Positions 24,081-33,503 of a stretch of 64,000 nucleotides of DNA are shown here, piece after piece (within the stretch, counting starts at the first letter, position 1; every line of letters begins with the position of its first letter). The translations under genes were made by a program, and so were the position numbers. The notes beneath the pieces were generated by a model. That model ran no database searches. It was not told where the DNA came from and saw only the letters and a list, made by a program, of their open reading frames with translations. Source of the DNA: Mycobacterium paraterrae (GTDB taxonomy: Bacteria > Actinomycetota > Actinomycetes > Mycobacteriales > Mycobacteriaceae); assembly GCF_022430545.2 (NCBI RefSeq), contig NZ_CP092488.2, forward strand, positions 5,270,001-5,334,000. Direction: 5' to 3'.

Positions 24081-25486
24081 GGTGCACTCCCGGGGGGCGG
24101 CGGCACCATCATGCCGGGCAAGCCCCCATGCGGGTCAGTGGACCGGACCGCGACAGGTGCGGGCGGGACGGCACCACCTGGCAGCGCTTGCGGCGACACC
24201 GGTGGCGGGGCGTCGGCCGGTGGGGCGCCGGGCGGCGTACCCGGCAGCGCTCCCGGCGGCGGGATGTGCGGGTTGAGTTTGTCCTCGCTGTAGGTGATCT
24301 CGTTGGGACGCGCCGCGGCCCCCACGAACGGGTTGAAGCCGAGCGGCAGGAAGTTGTACTGACGGTTCTTGATGATCGGTGCCAGATACTGCTCGCACAA
24401 TTTCGCCGACTGCTTGGCTCCCACTCGGCCGTCGGATTCGATGGACCCACAGACGGATTGGACGGTATCGGCGAAGTTCGACAGCGCCAGGATTCCGGTC
24501 ACCGCGCTCTGCGCCGGCTGGTAGATGTTCAAGAAGTTCTGGAACACGTTCGGCGCGACGTGCAGGGTCTGCTTGATGTCGCGACGACTGTCGTTCAACG
24601 CGGTGGTGATCTCGTTGAGGTGGTCGAAGGTGGTGCCGATGGCCTCGCGGTTCTCGGCGACGAAGGGACGCAGGTCGTTGACGGCGGCGTCCAATCCCGC
24701 AATCGCCTGACCCCACTCGTTGGGGGTATTGGACATCACGGTGGTGATCGTGGCCAGGTTCTTGTTGAACGAAGCCAGCAGGTCGCTGCTCGAGGTCAGC
24801 GCGGACACGAAAATCTGCAGGTTGCGCAGTGTGCTGAAGATGTCTGTGCTGTGGTCGCCGAGCGCCGAAACCGCCTGCGACAGCTTGATAAGGGTGTCGC
24901 GCGCGGTGTCGCCCTCGCCGCGCAGGTTCGCCGCCGAGGTGTTGACGAATTGCCCGAGCGCGCTGGTTCCGCCCTCGGTCGTCGGCTGCAGCGAGTCGGT
25001 CAGCTTCTCCAGTTGCTTGCGCAGGTCGTCCCATTCGACTGGGACCGCGGTCCGTTCCTCCGGAATGGTCGCGCCGTCAGCCAGTTTCGGGCCGCCGGAG
25101 TAGACCGGGACCAGTTGGATTGCCCGCGAGGTGACCAGCGACGGCGACAGGATCACCGCCTTGACGTCGGCGGGCAACGAGTACTGCGCGTCGACGGTGA
25201 ACGTGACCTTCGCCGCCTGGGGTTGCGGCTCGATCTTCTCGATCGTCCCGACCGCGACGCCCAGGATGCGGATTTCGTCGCCGGTGTAGACACCGTTGGT
25301 GTTCGGGAAATACGCGACATAGGTGTTGCGGGTGACCTGCTTCCACCACGGCGACACCATCATGCTGATGCCGACCGCCAGGATCAGCAGCAGGCTGAGC
25401 GCGGTCCCGACCTTGGTGACGCGACGGTGGTTCTCGATCCACGCGAGGCCGTTGTCAACGCGCGCACGGGCTTTCGCGAATGGCAT
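24077..25486 (-). CDS. mceD: MCE family protein MceD
   Basis: 469 residues from ATG 25486, whose A is the last base of the mceC stop (TGATG). Membrane anchor (LSLLLILAVGISMMV), MCE domain (DEIRILGVAVGTIEKIEP), helical needle, then a Pro/Ala-rich tail typical of MceC and MceD. The upstream extension of the frame to 25663 is a shadow of the mceC tail. Confidence 0.92.
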   Translation of the reverse strand: MPFAKARARVDNGLAWIENHRRVTKVGTALSLLLILAVGISMMVSPWWKQVTRNTYVAYFPNTNGVYTGDEIRILGVAVGTIEKIEPQPQAAKVTFTVDAQYSLPADVKAVILSPSLVTSRAIQLVPVYSGGPKLADGATIPEERTAVPVEWDDLRKQLEKLTDSLQPTTEGGTSALGQFVNTSAANLRGEGDTARDTLIKLSQAVSALGDHSTDIFSTLRNLQIFVSALTSSSDLLASFNKNLATITTVMSNTPNEWGQAIAGLDAAVNDLRPFVAENREAIGTTFDHLNEITTALNDSRRDIKQTLHVAPNVFQNFLNIYQPAQSAVTGILALSNFADTVQSVCGSIESDGRVGAKQSAKLCEQYLAPIIKNRQYNFLPLGFNPFVGAAARPNEITYSEDKLNPHIPPPGALPGTPPGAPPADAPPPVSPQALPGGAVPPAPVAVRSTDPHGGLPGMMVPPPPGSAP

Positions 25487-26865
25487 CAGCGGCCCCCGTT
25501 CGCAGGCACCTCGTTGGGCGCGGGCTGATAGACCGGTGTCTGCTTGGGCGGCGGCTTGAGGTCGGCCGGCGGACCGGGCGGTGGCCCACCGGGCGGCGGC
25601 GCCGGCGGCTCGGGCCGCAGCGGGTAGCAGCCGCGGGCTCCCGGCCGGCCCGGCACGCTGCACGGCGCATCGCCCGGGTTGCCGGTGATGGCGTCCGGGA
25701 TCGTTCGTCGCGGCTCGCCGCCCTGCCCGGTGCGCGGATACGGCACCGGCAGGTACGGCAGGCCCGGCTGACCGTTGCCCGGGTCGACGAGTTGCGACGG
25801 CAGCAGCGTGGCGGGATCAAGGCCGAGATCGGAGAACGCCGCATCGGTGAACGGCTGCACCCACTGGCCCAGCGTCAGGTTCGGCAGCGAGGCCTTGAAG
25901 AACGGGCCCGATCCGAGCACTTCACCAAACGACATGGCGTACTTGGGGATCAGATACAGCGTGCGCTGCAGTTCCTTCTTGCGGTCGTCGAGCACCCCGA
26001 GCACGCTGTTGAGCTTGTCCAGCGCGGGCTTGAGCTGTGTCCGGTTGTCGCCGACCACCGCCGAGATCTCGCGGGCCGCCGCGCCGACGTTGGTCATCAA
26101 CGCGTCGACTGCGTTGCGTTGGGTCAGCAGCTCGGCCAGCAACGCGTTGGCGTTGGTGACCAGACCGGCGATCTGGTCGCTGCGCTTGGCCAGCACACCG
26201 ACGACCTTGTTCGCATTCGTCAGCAGGCTACGCAGTTTCTCGTCGCGGTTGTCCAGCGTGCTGGAGAACTGTGCCACACCTTCGAGCGCGGCCTTCAAGT
26301 CCGGGGGCGTGTCCTTGAACGTGTTGGCCAGCGTGGTCAGCGCCGACGACAGCTTCGTGGTGTCCAAGGCACTGATGGTGCTGGTCAAATCGCCAAGGGC
26401 ATCGGGTAAGTCGTAGGGCGCGCGAGTCCGCTCCACCGGGATCGGCCCCTGCAGCTTGCCGTCTCCGCGCGGGGTGATCTCGAGCATCTTGTTGCCGAGC
26501 ACGGTTTCGGTCTTGATCGACGCCTCGGTGCGGTTACCCAGCGCGACGCTGTCGTCGACGGTGAAATTGACCAGCACTTTGGTGCCGTCGAGCTTGATGC
26601 TGGACACCCTGCCCACTGACAGGCCCGACACCCGCACGTCGCTGTCCGGTTTGATGCCACCGGCCTCGGTGAAATAGGCGGAGTAGCCCGACTTTCCGGT
26701 GAGGAACGGGATTTTCTCGTAGGAGAAGACGGCAGCGACCAGCGCGACGACGATGCCGATGCCGACCAGACCGACAGTGACCCGGTTACGGTCCGCGAGC
26801 GGCTTGATGTCGGGTCGCTTGATCTTGGCTTTCAACGCGCTGAAGCGGCTTGATAGTGAGGTCAT
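25486..26865 (-). CDS. mceC: MCE family protein MceC
   Basis: 459 residues from ATG 26865, in an ATGA overlap with mceB; an upstream GTG-type start at 26880 is less likely. Membrane anchor, MCE domain (SDVRVSGLSVGRVSSIKLDG), long helical region, and a proline-rich C-terminus with two cysteines. Third of the six Mce proteins. Confidence 0.92.
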   Translation of the reverse strand: MTSLSSRFSALKAKIKRPDIKPLADRNRVTVGLVGIGIVVALVAAVFSYEKIPFLTGKSGYSAYFTEAGGIKPDSDVRVSGLSVGRVSSIKLDGTKVLVNFTVDDSVALGNRTEASIKTETVLGNKMLEITPRGDGKLQGPIPVERTRAPYDLPDALGDLTSTISALDTTKLSSALTTLANTFKDTPPDLKAALEGVAQFSSTLDNRDEKLRSLLTNANKVVGVLAKRSDQIAGLVTNANALLAELLTQRNAVDALMTNVGAAAREISAVVGDNRTQLKPALDKLNSVLGVLDDRKKELQRTLYLIPKYAMSFGEVLGSGPFFKASLPNLTLGQWVQPFTDAAFSDLGLDPATLLPSQLVDPGNGQPGLPYLPVPYPRTGQGGEPRRTIPDAITGNPGDAPCSVPGRPGARGCYPLRPEPPAPPPGGPPPGPPADLKPPPKQTPVYQPAPNEVPANGGR

Positions 26866-27890
26866 TTTTTCGGCAAGCACCGCCCAGTCACCTGGCTCGC
26901 CAGCTTGACGAACGTGGGTTGGCCGTTGCGTCCGTTGAGCTTGATGATGATGTCGCAGATGAAGAATCCGAAATAGTCGCCGTAGAGCCCCTGACGGGAC
27001 AGCACCTGATAGACGTCGGGAAGCGTCCTGACCAGGTCGTCGAAGTAGGTGTGGTCGGACTCGACCTGCGCCGAGAAGCGATCTGTCTGCACCACAGTGT
27101 CTTTGATCGGTTGACGGGCCTGGGTCAACAGGTCGGCTACCGATCCGGTGGCGGCGTTGATGTAGGCAACGTCCTTGGTGATGTCGTTCTTGCGTTCGGA
27201 CAGCGCACCGACAAGCTGGGACAGCTTGTCCAAGCCGTCTGAGAACTGTTTGTCGCGAGTGCCGAAGGTGTGCAGCACGACGTTCAAATTGGTGATCACG
27301 TCGCCGATCAGCTTGTCGCGGTTGGCCAAAGTCGTAGTCAGCGCCGAGGTTTCGCCGAGTACCGACGAGATGGTTGCGCCCTCACCCTGGAATACCCGCA
27401 GCAGTTGACCCGACAGCGCATTGACCTGGTCGGGGTCCAGCGCCCGGAACAGCGGACGAAAACCGCCGACGAGCGCGTCGACGTCGAGAGCCGGAGAAGT
27501 ACGGGCCAACGGGATCGTGGCCTTCTCCGGTAGTCGCCGGGGTGACCCGGGCCCCTCCTCGAGGGCGAGATACCGGTCACCGATGAGGTTTTCGTACCGC
27601 ACCGACGCCTTGGTGCCTTCGGTGAGTCGCAGCCCCTTGTCGATCGCGAAGTCGACCCGAACGGTGCCGTCCTTCTGCAACGTGAGGTCGCCGACCTTCC
27701 CGACTTCGACACCGGCGATACGGACGAAGTTGCCACCCTTGAGCCCGGAGACGTTCGAGAACACGGCGGTATAGGACGTGCGCGAGTCGAAGCGGAACTG
27801 TCCGAACACCGTGACCAGGATGAAGACGAACGCAAGAGACACAACGGTGAACGCCACCACACGCGCGATCGCGCCGGCGTTGGTTCTCAT
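26862..27890 (-). CDS. mceB: MCE family protein MceB
   Basis: 342 residues: the short Mce protein without a Pro-rich tail, as MceB usually is. Membrane anchor, MCE domain (NFVRIAGVEVGKVGDLTLQ), helical needle and a C-terminal FGFFICDIIIKLNG segment. It follows mceA with a 35 bp gap. Confidence 0.92.
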   Translation of the reverse strand: MRTNAGAIARVVAFTVVSLAFVFILVTVFGQFRFDSRTSYTAVFSNVSGLKGGNFVRIAGVEVGKVGDLTLQKDGTVRVDFAIDKGLRLTEGTKASVRYENLIGDRYLALEEGPGSPRRLPEKATIPLARTSPALDVDALVGGFRPLFRALDPDQVNALSGQLLRVFQGEGATISSVLGETSALTTTLANRDKLIGDVITNLNVVLHTFGTRDKQFSDGLDKLSQLVGALSERKNDITKDVAYINAATGSVADLLTQARQPIKDTVVQTDRFSAQVESDHTYFDDLVRTLPDVYQVLSRQGLYGDYFGFFICDIIIKLNGRNGQPTFVKLASQVTGRCLPKK

Positions 27891-27925
27891 TGCAGTTCCT
27901 TGCTTCTCGTCATGGACAGATCGAC

Positions 27926-29269
27926 CTAAGACCCAGGGGGCGCCGGGGGCGTCGCGGCGCCCGCGTAATCCGGTGCACCGGAAGGTGGTTGGCCCGGGTA
28001 GGCGGGTGGCAGGCCCGGCGCCGGACCGCCAGGGTAACGGATCAGCGGCGGCTGCGGCGTTCCCTTGGTGACCGGCAGGTAGTTCACGTAGCCCGGGAAG
28101 CCGATACCCGAGTTGGGCCGAATGTCCAGCCCCGTACCGAATCCGGTGTCGGTGACGAGATATTTCACCGGGAAGTTCGCGCTCGCATCGGGCAGCGAGC
28201 CACAGCTCGGCTTGCCGCCGGGACCACCCTTCGCTTGCACCCGAGGCAGGTTATCGGGGAAACGATACGGGTCGTCGCCGAACAGCAGGCCGCCATCGAT
28301 CATGAGCGACTTGCCGTTACCGCCCATCGCGGCGCGGCCGCCGTTTTCCAGGTACCAGACCGCGCCCTCAAAGGTGCACTTATAGGTCGGGGAATACTTA
28401 TTCAGCAGTTCGAAAGTCGGCGCTACCAGGTTGACGGCATCGACGAGGTTCTTTTCGTTGCGACCGATCGTGTTGATTCCCGCATTCGAGAAGCCGATCG
28501 CTTCCAGCAGCACGTCGTCGAGCGCCTTTTTGTTCTTGGTGATCGTGACACTCGTCGTCGAGAAAGAATCAAGGGTGGCCAAAATATCCTGCGCCGCAAC
28601 CGAATAGGCTGCAGCGGTCTTACCGAACAGCTGCCAGTCCTTGCGGATGGTCGCTTGCTTGGGGTTCACCGCGGTGAGGAACTGGTTGCCACCGCTGATG
28701 GCCTCGCCGATGCGCTCGCCCTTGCCGCGAAAGCCTTCGGCCAACGCCGAAAGCACACCGTTGAGTTTCGCCGGGTCGATCGCGTGCACGATCGACTGGA
28801 GGTTCTGGAAGACCGTGTTGACCTCCACCGTCACGTTGCGACTATGCAGCACAGCGCCTTTGGCTAGTTCCCGACGGCTTGGACCGGAGTCGGGGACGAT
28901 CAGGTCGACGTACTTGGCTCCGAACGCGGTGCTGGACTTTATTTCCGCCTCGATGTTGCTCGGCAGATAGCGGAATTCGTTCGGATAGATCTTCAGCTTC
29001 AGCTTGGAGAGGTTGGTGCCGGCCGAGTCCCGATAGGACTCGACCTTGGACACTTCGCCGATCTGGACGCCGCGCAGCTTCACCTTGGCGTCGTCTTCCA
29101 TGACCAGACCGGCCCGATCGGAGATAACGGTGAGAGGCACCGTCGATGTCAGCGTTCCTTCGAACGCCATCGCGGTCAGCGCGCTGACCGACACGACGAA
29201 CAGGATGAGTACGGGCGCCCACCAGATGGGGTCGATCCCACGGCGCCGACGGGTGTCTTGGGGGCTCAT
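27926..29269 (-). CDS. mceA: MCE family protein MceA
   Basis: 447 residues: membrane anchor (APVLILFVVSVSALTAMAF), MCE domain (AKVKLRGVQIGEVSKVES), helical region, and a Pro/Gly-rich tail. It is first of the six mce genes and starts 4 bp after the yrbEB stop. Confidence 0.92.
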   Translation of the reverse strand: MSPQDTRRRRGIDPIWWAPVLILFVVSVSALTAMAFEGTLTSTVPLTVISDRAGLVMEDDAKVKLRGVQIGEVSKVESYRDSAGTNLSKLKLKIYPNEFRYLPSNIEAEIKSSTAFGAKYVDLIVPDSGPSRRELAKGAVLHSRNVTVEVNTVFQNLQSIVHAIDPAKLNGVLSALAEGFRGKGERIGEAISGGNQFLTAVNPKQATIRKDWQLFGKTAAAYSVAAQDILATLDSFSTTSVTITKNKKALDDVLLEAIGFSNAGINTIGRNEKNLVDAVNLVAPTFELLNKYSPTYKCTFEGAVWYLENGGRAAMGGNGKSLMIDGGLLFGDDPYRFPDNLPRVQAKGGPGGKPSCGSLPDASANFPVKYLVTDTGFGTGLDIRPNSGIGFPGYVNYLPVTKGTPQPPLIRYPGGPAPGLPPAYPGQPPSGAPDYAGAATPPAPPGS

Positions 29270-29273
29270 CCGA

Positions 29274-30278
29274 TCACCCCGACAGATGGAAATTGCCGGA
29301 CTGTCCGTATACGGACAGTGTGATGGTCAACAGGATGAAAACCCCCGCGGTGATCGACGACCGTACGGCGCGGCCGACCGCTTCGCCGACACCCGCCGGC
29401 CCTCCGGTTGCGTTGTAGCCGTAGTAGGTGTGGATCGCCATCACGGCCGCCGCCATCGACAGCGCCTCGGTGAACGACCACACCAGGTCGGTGGGATGCA
29501 GGAACGACGAGAAATAGTGGTCGTAGACGCCGCGGGACTGACCGTAGATGACGGTCGTCCCGAAACGGGTTGCGAGGAAGCCCATCAGCATCGCGATGGT
29601 GTAGATCGGGATCACCGCGACCACCCCCGCGACGATGCGGGTGGAGGCCAGGTAGGTGATCGGCCGGATCGCCATCGCTTCGAGCGCGTCTACCTCTTCG
29701 TTGATGCGCATCGCCCCGAGTTGCGCGGTCGCACCGGCGCCGATGGTTGCGGCCAGGGCCACCCCGGCGGTTGCCGGCACGATGAACCGGACGTTGAGGA
29801 ATGCGCCCAAAAACCCTGTGAGCGCCTCGATTCCGACGTTGGACAGGGTGTTGTAGCCCTGGACAGCGATCAGCGCGCCGGTGGTCAGCGTGAGAAACCC
29901 GACGATGACCACGGTGCCGCCGATGACGGCGAGCGCCCCTGTTCCCATGCCCAACACCGCGATGAGCCGTAGCACCTCACCCGGGTAGCGCCGAACCGCG
30001 TCGACCGTATGGCCGAGCGCGGTGCCGATGAACGCCGTCTGCTCGCCGAGGGTTCGGACCGCATCGACCAGCGAGTCGACGGTCTCACCGAAGCGCGACG
30101 GCTCTTCTTCCGGTTCAGCACGGTTTCCCGTCCTAGAGGCGTATTTGCGCAACGTCGCGCCGCCCTGCTCTGACTTCGCGTGCTGCCTCTCCCTACGCCA
30201 TTTGCGTTCAAGCGCCGCGGCGTGCCCGACAGCCGTCGCCGCGGTGTCGGGCTTTGTGTTATCGCCGGCGTTAGTCAT
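29274..30278 (-). CDS. yrbEB: YrbE/MlaE-type permease B
   Basis: 334 residues from ATG 30278, with GAGGAG about 10 nt upstream; GTG 30287 would overlap the Shine-Dalgarno. An unusually long, charged ~70-residue N-terminus precedes the MlaE permease domain (IRPITYLASTRIVAGVVAV). It pairs with YrbEA as the inner-membrane permease; the ATPase (MceG/Mkl) is not in this window, as in other mycobacteria. Confidence 0.9.
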   Translation of the reverse strand: MTNAGDNTKPDTAATAVGHAAALERKWRRERQHAKSEQGGATLRKYASRTGNRAEPEEEPSRFGETVDSLVDAVRTLGEQTAFIGTALGHTVDAVRRYPGEVLRLIAVLGMGTGALAVIGGTVVIVGFLTLTTGALIAVQGYNTLSNVGIEALTGFLGAFLNVRFIVPATAGVALAATIGAGATAQLGAMRINEEVDALEAMAIRPITYLASTRIVAGVVAVIPIYTIAMLMGFLATRFGTTVIYGQSRGVYDHYFSSFLHPTDLVWSFTEALSMAAAVMAIHTYYGYNATGGPAGVGEAVGRAVRSSITAGVFILLTITLSVYGQSGNFHLSG

Positions 30279-30327
30279 CGGCGCCACTCCTCAGCATCGC
30301 TGCGCTCTGCATCGTCATTGGCGCGTG

Positions 30328-31119
30328 TCACGGCGATACCTTCACGCCGAACGCGGTGGCCAAGATGTTGATCAGAAACAGAGCCATGAACGCGAAGACC
30401 ACCGTCTCGTTGACGGCGTTGCCCACCGCGGTCGGCCCGCCGCCGACGGAAAGCCCCTTGTAGCAGGCGATCAGGCCGGCCGACAACCCGAACAGCAGCG
30501 CCTTGACCAGGGAAACGATGACCTGCGGCAGGCCGGTCAAAATCGTCATTCCGAAGATGAACGCACCCGGCGTCACGTGCTGGACGTACACCACGAAGAA
30601 ATAGCTGCCGGTGAGCCCGACCACCGCGACCGCCGAATACAGCAGCAGCGCAACGAAGGTCGCGGCGATCACGCGCGGCACCACCAGCGCCTGGATCGGG
30701 TTGATGCCGATGACCTTCATCGCATCGATCTCTTCGCGGATCGTCCGGGCGCCCAGGTCGGCGCAGATCGCGGTGGCTCCCGCGCCGGACACCACGATCG
30801 CGGTGACGACCGGTCCGACCTGAGTGACCGATGCGAGGGCCGCACCGGCTCCGGACAGGTCGCCGGCGCCCACTTCGATCAGGACGATGTTCAGCGTGAA
30901 CACGATCAATACGGTGTAGGGAATCGACAGCACCAGAGTCGGAACGATCGACACTCTCGCGACGAACCAGATCTGGTCGATCAGCTCGCGGACGGCCAGC
31001 GGCCGGGTAACGGCCGTGGAAAATGTCTCACCGGCAAGAACGACGAAGTCGCCGATCGCTGCCGCTGGCTTGGACCATTCGACCTTTGAAAAGGTCGACG
31101 CCGGAGGATTCTGCGGCAC
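30328..31119 (-). CDS. yrbEA: YrbE/MlaE-type permease A
   Basis: 263 residues from GTG 31119. MlaE-fold permease with five or six membrane helices and the conserved IGINPIQALVVPRVIAATF segment. First gene of the mce operon. No regulator gene (such as mce1R or mce3R type) is adjacent. GTG is the only reasonable start near the protein-like region. Confidence 0.9.
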   Translation of the reverse strand: MPQNPPASTFSKVEWSKPAAAIGDFVVLAGETFSTAVTRPLAVRELIDQIWFVARVSIVPTLVLSIPYTVLIVFTLNIVLIEVGAGDLSGAGAALASVTQVGPVVTAIVVSGAGATAICADLGARTIREEIDAMKVIGINPIQALVVPRVIAATFVALLLYSAVAVVGLTGSYFFVVYVQHVTPGAFIFGMTILTGLPQVIVSLVKALLFGLSAGLIACYKGLSVGGGPTAVGNAVNETVVFAFMALFLINILATAFGVKVSP

Positions 31120-31572
31120 CCGTTTACCCGATCAGCCGGTCGACGTGTGACGAGAACCACGATTTTTTTGGTGTACAAGTTTGCTGACTTGTCACCGGCC
31201 GGGTGGTCGGCCATCTCGTCCAAGTAATCGGAAAAGCGGCTGTGATCATGGATAACGAACGGACCTTAGCACCTGGTTCTGCAGCGATTTTGCCGGTCAC
31301 CGAGTTTGCTCGATCTGCCGACCCGTGATGCAACTCATCGCGCTCCTCTGGCTCCCGGGAAAGTTCTCGCCTCACCCGACTGGAGGGTGCGCGCGCGTGC
31401 ACGTCCACGACACCAGTGCCGCTGGCCGACTGCACGCATAGACCACGACGGAAACTTACGGACCTACGGCCGCGACGGGGAGGTTTCGAATCAACCAGAA
31501 GAAATGTGAGACCGGCATGCCCAAAAGGGCCGGATCGGCCGTCTCATCAGGGCAAACGCCCCGCATATGGAC
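31120..31572. other. intergenic region upstream of the mce operon
   Basis: About 450 bp with no convincing gene. It holds the mce promoter side (inverted repeat at 31170-31196) and the 3' flank of the desulfurase gene. Reading frames of 60-100 codons here have no start signal and no protein-like composition. A short GGCCG-GAT-CGGCC hairpin at 31528-31540 is the only other structure I see. Confidence 0.5.
31170..31196. promoter_or_regulatory. inverted repeat, probable mce operon operator
   Basis: GGTG-t-ACAAGT-ttgctg-ACTTGT-CACC: ten paired bases per arm, broken by one extra T, with a 6 nt spacer, 51 bp before the yrbEA GTG. Position and symmetry fit a dimeric GntR- or TetR-type repressor site controlling mce. 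A T-run (31163-31169) borders it. No regulator gene lies next to it. Confidence 0.5.
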
Positions 31573-31608
31573 AGGCCCGGCACTCGGACTACGCCAAGTG
31601 CCGGGCCT
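31573..31608 (-). terminator. strong hairpin terminator after the desulfurase gene
   Basis: Perfect 12 bp stem AGGCCCGGCACT / AGTGCCGGGCCT around a 12 nt loop, 11 bp beyond the stop at 31620 of the minus-strand cysteine desulfurase gene. There is no U-tract, which is common for mycobacterial terminators. It separates the encapsulin operon from the mce promoter region. Confidence 0.8.
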
Positions 31609-31619
31609 GAGGAACAGCG

Positions 31620-33503
31620 TCAGCCGACGTTCGTACCGCCCTCGGCGATGCGTCGCACCGCCCGCAGGAAGACGTCTATTTCCTCGTGGGTGTTGTAGAA
31701 CGAGAACGACGGGCGCACCGTCGCCTCCAGACCCAGCCGTCGCAGAGCCGGTTGCGCGCAGTGGTGTCCGGCGCGCACCGCGATCCCCTCGGCGTTGAGT
31801 GCCTTGCCGACCTCGAGCGGCTCGTGACCGGCCAGCACGAACGACAACACACTCGCCTTCTCCTCGGCTGTCCCCACCAGTCGCACACCGGGGATGTCGG
31901 CCAGTCGCGGCGTCGCGTATTCGAGCAGTGTGTGCTCGTACGCCGCAATCCGTTCAATGCCCAACCGCTTGACGTAGCGCAGCGCCTCGGTCAGCCCCAC
32001 CGCGTCGGCGATGTTGCCGGTGCCCGCCTCGAACTTGATCGGCGGACCCTGATACAGCGAACGTTCCAAGGTGACGTCGGCGATCATGTGACCGCCGCCC
32101 TGCCACGGCGGTGTCTCGGTCAACGCCTCTTCGGTCCCGTAGAGCGCCCCGATCCCGGTGGGCCCGTAGATCTTGTGACCGGAGAACACGTAGAAGTCCG
32201 CACCGAGCGCCGCGACGTCGGTCGGGATGTGCTGGATCGACTGAGCTCCGTCGATCAACACCCGAGCCCCGTAGCGGTGACCCAACTGCACGATCTTGTC
32301 GACCGGAACCACCGTGCCCAGCGCATTCGAAACCTGGCTGGCCGCAACCAGTTTGGTCCGCGGACCCAGCAACTGCTCGAACTCGCTCAGCAGCAGATTG
32401 CCCGCGTCGTCGATCGGAGCCACCTTGAGGATCGCGCCGGTCTTCTGCGAGATCAACTGCCACGGAACGATGTTCGCGTGGTGCTCTAGATGGGTGATGA
32501 CGATCTCGTCACCCGGTTGCAGGTGCTTGCCTCCCCACGCGTGTGCCACCAGGTTGATCGCCTCGGTGGTACCGCGGGTGAACACGATGTTCTCCGAGCT
32601 CGGCGCACCGATGAAGTCGGCGACGGTGTCGCGCGCTTCCTCGTAGGCATCCGTGGCCCGAGCCGCCAGCTCGTGGGCCGCGCGGTGGATGTTCGAGTTC
32701 TCGTGCGAGTAGAAGTGCACCAGCCGATCGATCACCACCTGCGGCTTCTGCGTGGTGGCCGCATTGTCGAACCAGATCAGCGGCTTTCCGTTGACGACCT
32801 CTTTGAGGATCGGGAAATCGGCCCGCACCGCGTTGACGTCGAACACCTCGTGCTCGTCCGGCAGCTGGGGAACAGGGTCGTTGGCGGTGAGGAAGTGGTA
32901 ATTGCCCTCATCACCGATCGGCGCCTCGGAGCTTCCGGGCACACCCGTGAGCAACCCGAGATCCGGGACCGACGGAGTGCCCGTCGGCCACGACGGCGCC
33001 GAACCGCGCGGCGCGACAGGAACCGTCGGCACTCCGCCGCCGGCCAGCACTCCGGGCACCGTCGGGACAATGCCCTCGGTGGGCACCGCGTAGGCACCGA
33101 AGTCGGCCGGCACAAACGGATCAGCGATCGCGCCCGACGTCGCCGCAGTCGACGGCCCCGCCGTCGTGTCCGGCACGTTGCCCCGCGGGGCTACCGGAAC
33201 CGCCTGTGGCGGCGGCTCCGGTTCCGGGGACGAGGGAGCAGGTAGATACACGTCGGAGACGCCGAGCAGCGGAACCGGCACCGGGTACTGATCCGCGGAG
33301 CCGGCCGCAGCCTGACCTGCCGAGGTAGCTGCCGTCGTGTCCGGCACGTTGCCCCGGGGGGCGACCGGCGCTGATTGCGGTGGACTGTCGAAACCCGGAC
33401 GGATGCTGGCCGCATACAACTGCGAGGCCAGCGCGGCGATTTCCGCAGAGCTCAGTGGCAAGTCGCTTTCGGCATCTACCGCGCGGTGCTCACTTGTACT
33501 CAT
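31620..33503 (-). CDS. SufS-type cysteine desulfurase, encapsulin cargo
   Basis: 627 residues from ATG 33503, which lies 14 nt inside the encapsulin gene. Residues about 222-627 are a group II (SufS/CsdA) PLP desulfurase: Schiff-base lysine in SGHKIYGPTG (K444), DGAQS (D418), and sulfur-carrying cysteine in GHHCAQ (C582). Residues 1-220 are a low-complexity Pro/Ala/Gly region with three copies of a PVAPRG motif (46-51, 103-108, 162-167). This extension matches what is known of family 2A encapsulin cargo: a desulfurase with a disordered N-terminal loading domain. It would release sulfane sulfur from cysteine inside the shell. Confidence 0.93.
   Translation of the reverse strand: MSTSEHRAVDAESDLPLSSAEIAALASQLYAASIRPGFDSPPQSAPVAPRGNVPDTTAATSAGQAAAGSADQYPVPVPLLGVSDVYLPAPSSPEPEPPPQAVPVAPRGNVPDTTAGPSTAATSGAIADPFVPADFGAYAVPTEGIVPTVPGVLAGGGVPTVPVAPRGSAPSWPTGTPSVPDLGLLTGVPGSSEAPIGDEGNYHFLTANDPVPQLPDEHEVFDVNAVRADFPILKEVVNGKPLIWFDNAATTQKPQVVIDRLVHFYSHENSNIHRAAHELAARATDAYEEARDTVADFIGAPSSENIVFTRGTTEAINLVAHAWGGKHLQPGDEIVITHLEHHANIVPWQLISQKTGAILKVAPIDDAGNLLLSEFEQLLGPRTKLVAASQVSNALGTVVPVDKIVQLGHRYGARVLIDGAQSIQHIPTDVAALGADFYVFSGHKIYGPTGIGALYGTEEALTETPPWQGGGHMIADVTLERSLYQGPPIKFEAGTGNIADAVGLTEALRYVKRLGIERIAAYEHTLLEYATPRLADIPGVRLVGTAEEKASVLSFVLAGHEPLEVGKALNAEGIAVRAGHHCAQPALRRLGLEATVRPSFSFYNTHEEIDVFLRAVRRIAEGGTNVG
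33160..33356 (-). repeat. 26 bp direct repeat in the cargo-loading domain
   Basis: A 26 bp stretch occurs identically at 33160-33185 and 33331-33356, encoding the NVPDTTA-type motif twice (residues 46-58 and 103-115 of the desulfurase). Such near-identical DNA suggests recent duplication or strong constraint on the motif. Confidence 0.7.

Noticed and set aside
31306..31610. Small plus-strand ORFs between the mce and encapsulin operons
   Set aside because: Basic, low-complexity translations without start signals; one runs through the terminator hairpin.
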